Source: Aestuariivirga sp.
GTDB lineage: Bacteria > Pseudomonadota > Alphaproteobacteria > Rhizobiales > Aestuariivirgaceae
NCBI RefSeq assembly: GCF_020252395.1
Contig: NZ_JADCDB010000001.1
Span: 186,001 to 250,000, forward strand
Direction of reading: 5' to 3'
Length of the DNA: 64,000 nt
Shown piece by piece: positions 63,959 to 64,000 of the stretch. The notes beneath the pieces were generated by a model. That model was given only the letters and a program-made list of their open reading frames with translations, was not told the DNA's origin and ran no database searches. Made by a program: the position numbers and the translations under genes. Position 1 is the stretch's first letter; each line of letters begins with the position of its first letter.

Positions 63959-64000
63959 CCGAAAATATTCTTATCTTCCGCCGGGCCAGAAGAAGGAAGT

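Overview
This 64 kb window is a G+C-rich (mid-60s percent by eye), densely coding chromosomal segment of an alphaproteobacterium, most likely a member of the Hyphomicrobiales (Rhizobiales). Signs of this are: the rpsT-dnaA-dnaN-recF-gyrB block; the lptC-lptA-lptB-rpoN-hpf-ptsN order; short-form hisG with hisZ next to hisS; an Hsp20 gene followed by a DUF1150 gene; a phasin; a PdhS-like histidine kinase; a ChoXWV choline transporter with BetI; and a tRNA-His with A73 and no G-1. I see no insertion sequence, prophage, CRISPR array or rRNA operon.

Layout. 0-3.9 kb: a 2-oxo-acid (acetoin-type) dehydrogenase module with fused E1, free lipoyl domain and alpha/beta hydrolase, plus a SorC regulator. 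3.9-8.8 kb: a TPR/GT41 O-GlcNAc-transferase-like gene directly behind a 953-residue Ser/Thr-rich repeat protein with a strict 109-residue superrepeat. 9.0-16.3 kb: replication core. 16.4-21.3 kb: an oxidoreductase, betI and choXWV. 21.3-29.6 kb: an eight-gene nucleoside uptake and salvage operon (bmp, ABC ATPase, two permeases, cdd, punA, deoA, deoB). 29.7-30.5 kb: Hsp20/DUF1150 with a heat-shock-like promoter and a candidate RNA thermometer. 30.5-36.4 kb: ptsN, hpf, rpoN, lptBAC, rnd and tRNA-Leu(CAG). 36.5-42.0 kb: NDUFA9-like, uppP, GST, queG, an SDR protein and a hydrolase. 42.1-45.3 kb: a MacAB-like exporter with split MacB. 45.3-50.5 kb: a lytic transglycosylase, a small exported protein, and hisG-hisZ-hisS. 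50.5-58.8 kb: an FAH-family protein, lutCBA, a cytochrome c and glcDEF. 58.8-64 kb: tRNA-His, a phasin, a PdhS-like kinase and an iron-type ABC permease.

How parts fit together. Several units are complete pathways. The nucleoside operon goes from periplasmic capture to ribose-5-phosphate or deoxyribose-5-phosphate. The choline system pairs importer and repressor across a shared promoter region. LutABC and GlcDEF are two Fe-S/flavin systems for lactate and glycolate oxidation, arranged divergently around a cytochrome c.

Most promising for new biology: (1) the GT41 glycosyltransferase plus Ser/Thr octad-repeat protein, which looks like an enzyme with a dedicated substrate; (2) a low-G+C patch of about 0.55 kb inside hisS, coding for extra residues and suggesting a mosaic gene; (3) a ROSE-like two-hairpin leader before hsp20; (4) a GTTC-N7-GTTC motif placed exactly inside a good promoter with no gene behind it.
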